NCBI RefSeq assembly: GCF_963576545.1
Contig: NW_026870408.1
Location: forward strand, 1 to 64,000
Direction of reading: 5' to 3'
Length of the DNA stretch: 64,000 nucleotides
Origin: Limanda limanda
Lineage: Eukaryota; Chordata; Actinopteri; Pleuronectiformes; Pleuronectidae
The notes under the pieces are model-generated. The model had not been told where the DNA came from and did no database searches. It saw only the letters and a list, made by a program, of their open reading frames with translations. Of this stretch, positions 1-9,036 are shown piece after piece (the stretch's first letter is position 1; each line of letters starts with the position of its first letter). Made by a program: the position numbers and the translations under genes.

Positions 1-3000
1 GTTGCATCTGGACTAATTTGGGTCCTGCGGATCGATTGGTACCATCCCCTGAGCTTGTACGACCTTCGGAAGAGGTCGACGACGAAATTCCCCAAATCTG
101 AGGAGATATTCTTGAATAACTTTTTTTGTGAAGGTCGGAGAGACTTGCAAGTAGGCTCTACCCCCACTAAATGGGTTGCGCGCATCGATCAGTACCATCC
201 TTGAGCTTCTCCGACTTTCGGAAGGGTTAGGGTTAGGGTTAGGGAGAAAGCACATAGGAGAAAGAGATATTCTTGAATAACTTTTTTGTGAAGGTCGGAG
301 AGACTTGCAAGTAGCTCTACCCCCACTAAATGGGGTAGCGCGCATCGATCGGTACCATCCCTTGAGCTTCTCCGACTTTCGAAGGGTTAGGGTTAGGGGT
401 TAGGGATGAAAGCACATAGGAGAAAGAGATATTCTTGAATAACTTTTTTTGTGAAGGTCGGAGAGACTTGCAAGTAGGCTCTACCCCCACTAAATGGGGT
501 AGCGCGCATCGATCGGTACCATCCTTGAGCTTCTCCGACTTTCGAAGGGTTAGGGTTAGGGTTAGGGATGAAAGCACATAGGAGAAAGAGATATTCTTGA
601 ATAACTTTTTTTGTGAAGGTCGGAGAGACTTGCAAGTAGGCTCTACCCCCACTAAATGGGGTAGCGCGCATCGATCGGTACCATCCTTGAGCTTCTCCGA
701 CTTTCGGAAGGGTTAGGGTTAGGGTTAGGGATGAAAGCACATAGGAGAAAGAGATATTCTTGAATAACTTTTTTGTGAAGGTCGGAGAGACTTGGAAAGT
801 GGTTGCATCTGGACTAATTTGGGTCCTGCGGATCGATTGGTACCATCCCCGAGCTTGTACGACCTTCGGAAGAGGTCGACCGACGAAATTCCCCCAAATC
901 TGAGGAGATATTCTTGAATAACTTTTTTTGTGAAGGTCGGAGAGACTTGCAAGTAGGCTCTACCCCCACTAAATGGGGTTGCGCGCATCGATCAGTACCA
1001 TCCTTGAGCTTCTCCGACTTTCGGAAGGGTTAGGGTTAGGGTTAGGGATGAAAGCACATAGGAGAAAGAGATATTCTTGAATAACTTTTTTTGTGAAGGT
1101 CGGAGAGACTTGCAAGTAGGCTCTACCCCCACTAAATGGGGTAGCGCGCATCGATCGGTACCATCCTTGAGCTTCTCCGACTTTCGGAAGGGTTAGGGTT
1201 AGGGATGAAAGCACATAGGAGAAAGAGATATTCTTGAATAACTTTTTTTGTGAAGGTCGGAGAGACTTGCAAGTAGGCTCTACCCCCACTAAATGGGGTA
1301 GCGCGCATCGATCGGTACCATCCTTGAGCTTCTCCGACTTTCGGAAGGGTTAGGGTTAGGGTTAGGGATGAAAGCACATAGGAGAAAGAGATATTCTTGA
1401 ATAACTTTTTTTGTGAAGGTCGGAGAGACTTGCAAGTAGGCTCTACCCCCACTAAATGGGGTAGCGCGCATCGATCGGTACCATCCTTGAGCTTCTCCGA
1501 CTTTCGGAAGGGTTAGGGTTAGGGTTAGGGATGAAAGCACATAGGAGAAAGAGATATTCTTGAATAACTTTTTTTGTGAAGGTCGGAGAGACTTGGAAAG
1601 TGGTTGCATCTGGACTAATTTGGGTCCTGCGGATCGATTGGTACCATCCCCGAGCTTGTACGACCTTCGGAAGAGGTCGACCGACGAAATTCCCCCAAAT
1701 CTGAGGAGATATTCTTGAATAACTTTTTTTGTGAAGGTCGGAGAGACTTGCAAGTAGGCTCTACCCCCACTAAATGGGGTTGCGCGCATCGATCGGTACC
1801 ATCCTTGAGCTTCTCCGACTTTCGGAAGGGTTAGGGTTAGGGTTAGGGATGAAAGCACATAGGAGAAAGAGATATTCTTGAATAACTTTTTTTGTGAAGG
1901 TCGGAGAGACTTGCAAGTAGGCTCTACCCCCACTAAATGGGGTAGCGCGCATCGATCGGTACCATCCTTGAGCTTCTCCGACTTTCGGAAGGGTTAGGGT
2001 TAGGGTTAGGGATGAAAGCACATAGGAGAAAGAGATATTCTTGAATAACTTTTTTTGTGAAGGTCGGAGAGACTTGCAAGTAGGCTCTACCCCCACTAAA
2101 TGGGGTAGCGCGCATCGATCGGTACCATCCTTGAGCTTCTCCGACTTTCGGAAGGGTTAGGGTTAGGGTTAGGGATGAAAGCACATAGGAGAAAGAGATA
2201 TTCTTGAATAACTTTTTTTGTGAAGGTCGGAGAGACTTGGGAAAGTGGTTGCATCTGGACTAATTTGGGTCCTGCGGATCGATTGGTACCATCCCGAGCT
2301 TGTACGACCTTCGGAAGAGGTCGACCGACGAAATTCCCCCAAATCTGAGGAGATATTCTTGAATAACTTTTTTTGTGAAGGTCGGAGAGACTTGCAAGTA
2401 GGCTCTACCCCCACTAAATGGGGTTGCGCGCATCGATCAGTACCATCCTTGAGCTTCTCCGACTTTCGGAAGGGTTAGGGTTAGGGTTAGGGATGAAAGC
2501 ACATAGGAGAAAGAGATATTCTTGAATAACTTTTTTTGTGAAGGTCGGAGAGACTTGCAAGTAGGCTCTACCCCACTAAATGGGGTAGCGCGCATCGATC
2601 GGTACCATCCTTGAGCTTCTCCGACTTTCGGAAGGGTTAGGGTTAGGGTTAGGGATGAAAGCACATAGGAGAAAGAGATATTCTTGAATAACTTTTTTTG
2701 TGAAGGTCGGAGAGACTTGCAAGTAGGCTCTACCCCCACTAAATGGGGTAGCGCGCATCGATCGGTACCATCCTTGAGCTTCTCCGACTTTCGGAAGGGT
2801 TAGGGTTAGGGTTAGGGATGAAAGCACATAGGAGAAAGAGATATTCTTGAATAAACTTTTTTTGTGAAGGTCGGAGAGACTTGCAAGTAGGCTCTACCCC
2901 CACTAAATGGGGTAGCGCGCATCGATCGGTACCATCCTTGAGCTTCTCCGACTTTCGGAAGGGTTAGGGTTAGGGTTAGGGGATGAAAGCACATAGGAGA

Positions 3001-3500
3001 AAGAGATATTCTTGAATAACTTTTTTTGTGAAGTCGGAGAGACTTGCAAGTAGGCTCTACCCCCACTAAATGGGGTAGCGCGCATCGATCAGTACCATCC
3101 TTGAGCTTCTCCGACTTTCGGAAGGGTTAGGGTTAGGGTTAGGGATGAAAGCACATAGGAGAAAGAGATATTCTTGAATAACTTTTTTTGTGAAGGTCGG
3201 AGAGACTTGGAAAGTGGTTGCATCTGGACTAATTTGGGTCCTGCGGATCGATTGGTACCATCCCCGAGCTTGTACGACCTTCGGAAGAGGTCGACCGACG
3301 AAATTCCCCCAAATCTGAGGAGATATTCTTGAATAACTTTTTTTGTGAAGGTCGGAGAGACTTGCAAGTAGGCTCTACCCCCACTAAATGGGGTTGCGCG
3401 CATCGATCGGTACCATCCTTGAGCTTCTCCGACTTTCGGAAGGGTTAGGGTTAGGGTTAGGGATGAAAGCACATAGGAGGAAAGAGATATTCTTGAATAA
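1..3500 (+). repeat. Array segment with dense single-base indels
   Basis: The order is B-4A-B-4A-B-3A-B-5A-B. The monomers are ordinary in sequence but carry many one-base length changes, mostly in homopolymers. Examples are a missing G near 169, 314, 380 and 541, and a missing AT near 245. T6 replaces T7 near 270 and 775. There is an extra G near 398, 2,241, 2,979 and 3,475, a missing C near 2,293 and 2,571, an extra A near 2,854 and a missing G near 3,031. From about 3.9 kb onward such private indels almost vanish; a T8 run at 16,533-16,540 is an exception. This looks more like unpolished long-read sequence near a contig or coverage edge than biology, but an eroding array margin is possible. 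Confidence 0.8.
1190..1204 (+). repeat. Shortened telomeric tract, three G-runs
   Basis: One TTAGGG is missing relative to the standard tract, giving a 157-bp A monomer in the indel-rich left part. Confidence 0.9.
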
Positions 3501-4457
3501 CTTTTTTTGTGAAGGTCGGAGAGACTTGCAAGTAGGCTCTACCCCCACTAAATGGGGTAGCGCGCATCGATCGGTACCATCCTTGAGCTTCTCCGACTTT
3601 CGGAAGGGTTAGGGTTAGGGTTAGGGATGAAAGCACATAGGAGAAAGAGATATTCTTGAATAACTTTTTTTGTGAAGGTCGGAGAGACTTGGAAAGTGGT
3701 TGCATCTGGACTAATTTGGGTCCTGCAGATCGATTGGTACCATCCCCGAGCTTGTACGACCTTCGGAAGAGGTCGACCGACGAAATTCCCCCAAAATCTG
3801 AGGAGATATTCTTGAATAACTTTTTTTGTGAAGGTCGGAGAGACTTGCAAGTAGGCTCTACCCCCACTAAATGGGGTTGCGCGCATCGATCAGTACCATC
3901 CTTGAGCTTCTCCGACTTTCGGAAGGGTTAGGGTTAGGGTTAGGGATGAAAGCACATAGGAGAAAGAGATATTCTTGAATAACTTTTTTTGTGAAGGTCG
4001 GAGAGACTTGCAAGTAGGCTCTACCCCCACTAAATGGGGTAACGCGCATCGATCAGTACCATCCTTGAGCTTCTCCGACTTTCGGAAGGGTTAGGGTTAG
4101 GGTTAGGGATGAAAGCACATAGGAGAAAGAGATATTCTTGAATAACTTTTTTTGTGAAGGTCGGAGAGACTTGCAAGTAGGCTCTACCCCCACTAAATGG
4201 GGTAGCGCGCATCGATCGGTACCATCCTTGAGCTTCTCCGACTTTCGGAAGGGTTAGGGTTAGGGTTAGGGATGAAAGCACATAGGAGAAAGAGATATTC
4301 TTGAATAACTTTTTTTGTGAAGGTCGGAGAGACTTGCAAGTAGGCTCTACCCCCACTAAATGGGGTAGCGCGCATCGATCGGTACCATCCTTGAGCTTCT
4401 CCGACTTTCGGAAGGGTTAGGGTTAGGGTTAGGGATGAAAGCACATAGGAGAAAGAG

Positions 4458-4612
4458 ATATTCTTGAATAACTTTTTTTGTGAAGGTCGGAGAGACTTGG
4501 AAAGTGGTTGCATCTGGACTAATTTGGGTCCTGCGGATCGATTGGTACCATCCCCGAGCTTGTACGACCTTCGGAAGAGGTCGACCGACGAAATTCCCCC
4601 AAATCTGAGGAG
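4458..4612 (+). repeat. Representative type-B monomer (155 bp)
   Basis: Phase is the same as for type A. Residues 1-42 are identical to type A. The next 80 residues align to A without gaps and match at 56 of 80 positions by my count, with the strongest agreement around GATCGAT-GGTACCATCC and the TTCGGAAG motif. After that B has a 33-bp segment (starting GTCGACCGACG) in place of the 41 bp holding the telomeric tract and purine tail of A. B is thus an older paralogue of A, or a recombinant with it. About 48% G+C, 9 CpG. There are 100 copies, never adjacent: every B is separated from the next by at least one A. Confidence 0.96.
4565..4583. other. Stem-loop CGACCT / AGGTCG in B monomer
   Basis: A perfect 6-bp stem closes a 7-nt loop (TCGGAAG), and the 3' arm overlaps the palindrome GGTCGACC. 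This takes the place, at the same distance from the shared block, of the shorter TCCGA-CTT-TCGGA hairpin of type A. One B copy (near 13,593) has GGAAAAGG and keeps the stem. Confidence 0.7.
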
Positions 4613-4772
4613 ATATTCTTGAATAACTTTTTTTGTGAAGGTCGGAGAGACTTGCAAGTAGGCTCTACCCCCACTAAATGGGGTTGCGCGCATCGATCAG
4701 TACCATCCTTGAGCTTCTCCGACTTTCGGAAGGGTTAGGGTTAGGGTTAGGGATGAAAGCACATAGGAGAAA

Positions 4773-4817
4773 GAGATATTCTTGAATAACTTTTTTTGTG
4801 AAGGTCGGAGAGACTTG
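4773..4817 (+). repeat. 45-bp block identical in A and B monomers
   Basis: This is the reference copy. The block runs from GAGATATTC to GGAGAGACTTG and contains an inverted repeat TATTC-TT-GAATA, a T7 run and the purine-rich GAAGGTCGGAGAG segment. It is the same in A and B although the rest of the two monomers is about 70% identical or unrelated. It therefore forms a direct repeat at both ends of every monomer and is the natural site for recombination between unlike monomers. Known sub-variants are T6 or T8, a CTTTTTT-type change (ACC before T6), GTAAAGG for GTGAAGG, and GAGAAAC for GAGAGAC. Confidence 0.9.
4777..4788 (+). promoter_or_regulatory. Heat-shock-element-like dyad (TATTCTTGAATA)
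   Basis: The sequence fits the two-unit core nTTCnnGAAn recognised by heat shock factors and is a perfect 5-bp inverted repeat with a 2-bp centre. It lies in the 45-bp block, so it occurs in essentially all of the ~398 monomers. Only two pentamer units are present, whereas strong sites usually have three or more, so a functional role is speculative. Human satellite III is a known example of a satellite bound by HSF1, which is why I list it. Confidence 0.25.
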
Positions 4818-4822
4818 CAAGT
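4813..4822. other. 10-bp perfect palindrome ACTTGCAAGT (A only)
   Basis: This spans the junction between the shared block and the A-specific part. In B the matching bases are ACTTGGAAAG and the palindrome is lost. A few A copies that follow a B (for example near 9,816, 13,673, 26,540 and 34,268) read ACTTGAAAGT and also lose it. Confidence 0.75.
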
Positions 4823-4827
4823 AGGCT

Positions 4828-4849
4828 CTACCCCCACTAAATGGGGTAG
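4828..4849. other. Stem-loop CTACCCC / GGGGTAG in A monomer
   Basis: A perfect 7-bp stem closes an 8-nt loop (CACTAAAT). It is present in most A monomers. The common subtype with GGGGTTG breaks the second-outermost pair, GGGGGAG (for example near 17,879, 19,165 and 31,078) changes the stem differently, and GGGGTAA (near 4,041 and 41,692) loses the outer pair. The stem lies about 45 bp upstream of the telomeric G-tract, so each A monomer contains two strong secondary-structure elements on the same strand. Confidence 0.7.
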
Positions 4850-4867
4850 CGCGCATCGATCGGTACC
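4849..4867. other. Palindrome cluster GCGCGC-ATCGAT-GGTACC
   Basis: Three self-complementary hexamers follow in 19 bp, with CGATCG overlapping the last two. GGTACC (a KpnI site) is shared with B. The common change CGG to CAG gives AGTACC and destroys it, so a KpnI digest would give ladders that reflect the higher-order pattern. The cluster holds four of the seven CpG sites of the monomer. Confidence 0.8.
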
Positions 4868-4894
4868 ATCCTTGAGCTTCTCCGACTTTCGGAA

Positions 4895-4915
4895 GGGTTA
4901 GGGTTAGGGTTAGGG
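4895..4915 (+). repeat. Telomeric tract GGG(TTAGGG)3 inside each A monomer
   Basis: This is the reference copy of a tract present in every A monomer. It has exactly four G3 runs separated by TTA, which is the minimum for an intramolecular telomeric G-quadruplex and matches the well-studied human telomeric core. The G-rich strand is always the + strand. Each tract also contains overlapping TTAGGGTTA sites of the type bound by vertebrate TRF1/TRF2 Myb domains (family knowledge; binding here is inferred). 291 of 298 copies have four G-runs, seven have three, and I saw none with five, apart from isolated extra G bases in the first 3 kb. Confidence 0.95.
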
Positions 4916-7900
4916 ATGAAAGCACATAGGAGAAAGAGATATTCTTGAATAACTTTTTTTGTGAAGGTCGGAGAGACTTGCAAGTAGGCTCTACCCCCAC
5001 TAAATGGGGTAGCGCGCATCGATCGGTACCATCCTTGAGCTTCTCCGACTTTCGGAAGGGTTAGGGTTAGGGTTAGGGATGAAAGCACATAGGAGAAAGA
5101 GATATTCTTGAATAACTTTTTTTGTGAAGGTCGGAGAGACTTGCAAGTAGGCTCTACCCCCACTAAATGGGGTAGCGCGCATCGATCGGTACCATCCTTG
5201 AGCTTCTCCGACTTTCGGAAGGGTTAGGGTTAGGGTTAGGGATGAAAGCACATAGGAGAAAGAGATATTCTTGAATAACTTTTTTTGTGAAGGTCGGAGA
5301 GACTTGGAAAGTGGTTGCATCTGGACTAATTTGGGTCCTGCGGATCGATTGGTACCATCCCCGAGCTTGTACGACCTTCGGAAGAGGTCGACCGACGAAA
5401 TTCCCCCAAATCTGAGGAGATATTCTTGAATAACTTTTTTTGTGAAGGTCGGAGAGACTTGCAAGTAGGCTCTACCCCCACTAAATGGGGTTGCGCACAT
5501 CGATCGGTACCATCCTTGAGCTTCTCCGACTTTCGGAAGGGTTAGGGTTAGGGTTAGGGATGAAAGCACATAGGAGAAAGAGATATTCTTGAATAACTTT
5601 TTTTGTGAAGGTCGGAGAGACTTGCAAGTAGGCTCTACCCCCACTAAATGGGGTAGCGCGCATCGATCGGTACCATCCTTGAGCTTCTCCGACTTTCGGA
5701 AGGGTTAGGGTTAGGGTTAGGGATGAAAGCACATAGGAGAAAGAGATATTCTTGAATAACTTTTTTTGTGAAGGTCGGAGAGACTTGGAAAGTGGTTGCA
5801 TCTGGACTAATTTGGGTCCTGCAGATCGATTGGTACCATCCCCGAGCTTGTACGACCTTCGGAAGAGGTCGACCGACGAAATTCCCCCAAAATCTGAGGA
5901 GATATTCTTGAATAACTTTTTTTGTGAAGGTCGGAGAGACTTGCAAGTAGGCTCTACCCCCACTAAATGGGGTTGCGCGCATCGATCAGTACCATCCTTG
6001 AGCTTCTCCGACTTTCGGAAGGGTTAGGGTTAGGGTTAGGGATGAAAGCACATAGGAGAAAGAGATATTCTTGAATAACTTTTTTTGTGAAGGTCGGAGA
6101 GACTTGCAAGTAGGCTCTACCCCCACTAAATGGGGTAGCGCGCATCGATCAGTACCATCCTTGAGCTTCTCCGACTTTCGGAAGGGTTAGGGTTAGGGTT
6201 AGGGATGAAAGCACATAGGAGAAAGAGATATTCTTGAATAACTTTTTTTGTGAAGGTCGGAGAGACTTGCAAGTAGGCTCTACCCCCACTAAATGGGGTA
6301 GCGCGCATCGATCGGTACCATCCTTGAGCTTCTCCGACTTTCGGAAGGGTTAGGGTTAGGGTTAGGGATGAAAGCACATAGGAGAAAGAGATATTCTTGA
6401 ATAACTTTTTTTGTGAAGGTCGGAGAGACTTGCAAGTAGGCTCTACCCCCACTAAATGGGGTAGCGCGCATCGATCGGTACCATCCTTGAGCTTCTCCGA
6501 CTTTCGGAAGGGTTAGGGTTAGGGTTAGGGATGAAAGCACATAGGAGAAAGAGATATTCTTGAATAACTTTTTTTGTGAAGGTCGGAGAGACTTGGAAAG
6601 TGGTTGCATCTGGACTAATTTGGGTCCTGCGGATCGATTGGTACCATCCCCGAGCTTGTACGACCTTCGGAAGAGGTCGACCGACGAAATTCCCCCAAAT
6701 CTGAGGAGATATTCTTGAATAACTTTTTTTGTGAAGGTCGGAGAGACTTGCAAGTAGGCTCTACCCCCACTAAATGGGGTTGCGCGCATCGATCAGTACC
6801 ATCCTTGAGCTTCTCCGACTTTCGGAAGGGTTAGGGTTAGGGTTAGGGATGAAAGCACATAGGAGAAAGAGATATTCTTGAATAACTTTTTTTGTGAAGG
6901 TCGGAGAGACTTGCAAGTAGGCTCTACCCCCACTAAATGGGGTAGCGCGCATCGATCGGTACCATCCTTGAGCTTTTCCGACTTTCGGAAGGGTTAGGGT
7001 TAGGGTTAGGGATGAAAGCACATAGGAGAAAGAGATATTCTTGAATAACTTTTTTTGTGAAGGTCGGAGAGACTTGCAAGTAGGCTCTACCCCCACTAAA
7101 TGGGGTAGCGCGCATCGATCGGTACCATCCTTGAGCTTCTCCGACTTTCGGAAGGGTTAGGGTTAGGGTTAGGGATGAAAGCACATAGGAGAAAGAGATA
7201 TTCTTGAATAACTTTTTTTGTGAAGGTCGGAGAGACTTGCAAGTAGGCTCTACCCCCACTAAATGGGGTAGCGCGCATCGATCGGTACCATCCTTGAGCT
7301 TCTCCGACTTTCGGAAGGGTTAGGGTTAGGGTTAGGGATGAAAGCACATAGGAGAAAGAGATATTCTTGAATAACTTTTTTTGTGAAGGTCGGAGAGACT
7401 TGGAAAGTGGTTGCATCTGGACTAATTTGGGTCCTGCGGATCGATTGGTACCATCCCCGAGCTTGTACGACCTTCGGAAGAGGTCGACCGACGAAATTCC
7501 CCCAAATCTGAGGAGATATTCTTGAATAACTTTTTTTGTGAAGGTCGGAGAGACTTGCAAGTAGGCTCTACCCCCACTAAATGGGGTTGCGCGCATCGAT
7601 CGGTACCATCCTTGAGCTTCTCCGACTTTCGGAAGGGTTAGGGTTAGGGTTAGGGATGAAAGCACATAGGAGAAAGAGATATTCTTGAATAACTTTTTTT
7701 GTGAAGGTCGGAGAGACTTGCAAGTAGGCTCTACCCCCACTAAATGGGGTAGCGCGCATCGATCGGTACCATCCTTGAGCTTCTCCGACTTTCGGAAGGG
7801 TTAGGGTTAGGGTTAGGGATGAAAGCACATAGGAGAAAGAGATATTCTTGAATAACTTTTTTTGTGAAGGTCGGAGAGACTTGGAAAGTGGTTGCATCTG

Positions 7901-9036
7901 GACTAATTTGGGTCCTGCAGATCGATTGGTACCATCCCCGAGCTTGTACGACCTTCGGAAGAGGTCGACCGACGAAATTCCCCCAAAATCTGAGGAGATA
8001 TTCTTGAATAACTTTTTTTGTGAAGGTCGGAGAGACTTGCAAGTAGGCTCTACCCCCACTAAATGGGGTTGCGCGCATCGATCAGTACCATCCTTGAGCT
8101 TCTCCGACTTTCGGAAGGGTTAGGGTTAGGGTTAGGGATGAAAGCACATAGGAGAAAGAGATATTCTTGAATAACTTTTTTTGTGAAGGTCGGAGAGACT
8201 TGCAAGTAGGCTCTACCCCCACTAAATGGGGTAGCGCGCATCGATCAGTACCATCCTTGAGCTTCTCCGACTTTCGGAAGGGTTAGGGTTAGGGTTAGGG
8301 ATGAAAGCACATAGGAGAAAGAGATATTCTTGAATAACTTTTTTTGTGAAGGTCGGAGAGACTTGCAAGTAGGCTCTACCCCCACTAAATGGGGTAGCGC
8401 GCATCGATCGGTACCATCCTTGAGCTTCTCCGACTTTCGGAAGGGTTAGGGTTAGGGTTAGGGATGAAAGCACATAGGAGAAAGAGATATTCTTGAATAA
8501 CTTTTTTTGTGAAGGTCGGAGAGACTTGCAAGTAGGCTCTACCCCCACTAAATGGGGTAGCGCGCATCGATCGGTACCATCCTTGAGCTTCTCCGACTTT
8601 CGGAAGGGTTAGGGTTAGGGTTAGGGATGAAAGCACATAGGAGAAAGAGATATTCTTGAATAACTTTTTTTGTGAAGGTCGGAGAGACTTGCAAGTAGGC
8701 TCTACCCCCACTAAATGGGGTAGCGCGCATCGATCAGTACCATCCTTGAGCTTCTCCGACTTTCGGAAGGGTTAGGGTTAGGGTTAGGGATGAAAGCACA
8801 TAGGAGAAAGAGATATTCTTGAATAACTTTTTTTGTGAAGGTCGGAGAGACTTGCAAGTAGGCTCTACCCCCACTAAATGGGGTTGCGCGCATCGATCGG
8901 TACCATCCTTGAGCTTCTCCGACTTTCGGAAGGGTTAGGGTTAGGGTTAGGGATGAAAGCACATAGGAGAAAGAGATATTCTTGAATAACTTTTTTTGTG
9001 AAGGTCGGAGAGACTTGCAAGTAGGCTCTACCCCCA

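Larger units (their letters stand above)
4776..4938 (+). repeat. Representative type-A monomer (163 bp)
   Basis: I chose this copy as a clean reference; phase is set to begin at ATATTC. Residues 1-42 belong to the block shared with type B. Residues 43-121 or so hold, in order, the centre of a 10-bp palindrome, a GC-rich stem-loop, the palindrome cluster GCGCGC / ATCGAT / GGTACC and a TCCGA-CTT-TCGGA mini-hairpin. The telomeric tract follows, then an A-specific purine-rich tail of about 23 bp containing AAGCACATAGG. By hand count the monomer is about 47% G+C with 47 G and 30 C on this strand, and it holds 7 CpG. About 298 copies exist in the window, most differing from this one at no more than a few sites. 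Confidence 0.97.

Noticed and set aside
4570..4586. CENP-B box in the TTCGGAAGAGGTCGA region of B
   Set aside because: It has TTCG and an A at the right spacing, but the required CGGG is TCGA, and type A matches even less.
4853..4861. RNA polymerase III B box on the minus strand (GATCGATGC fits GWTCRANNC)
   Set aside because: No A box could be found at a proper distance, no tRNA-like fold is seen, and the downstream minus strand has A runs rather than a T-run terminator. A nine-base degenerate match is expected by chance.
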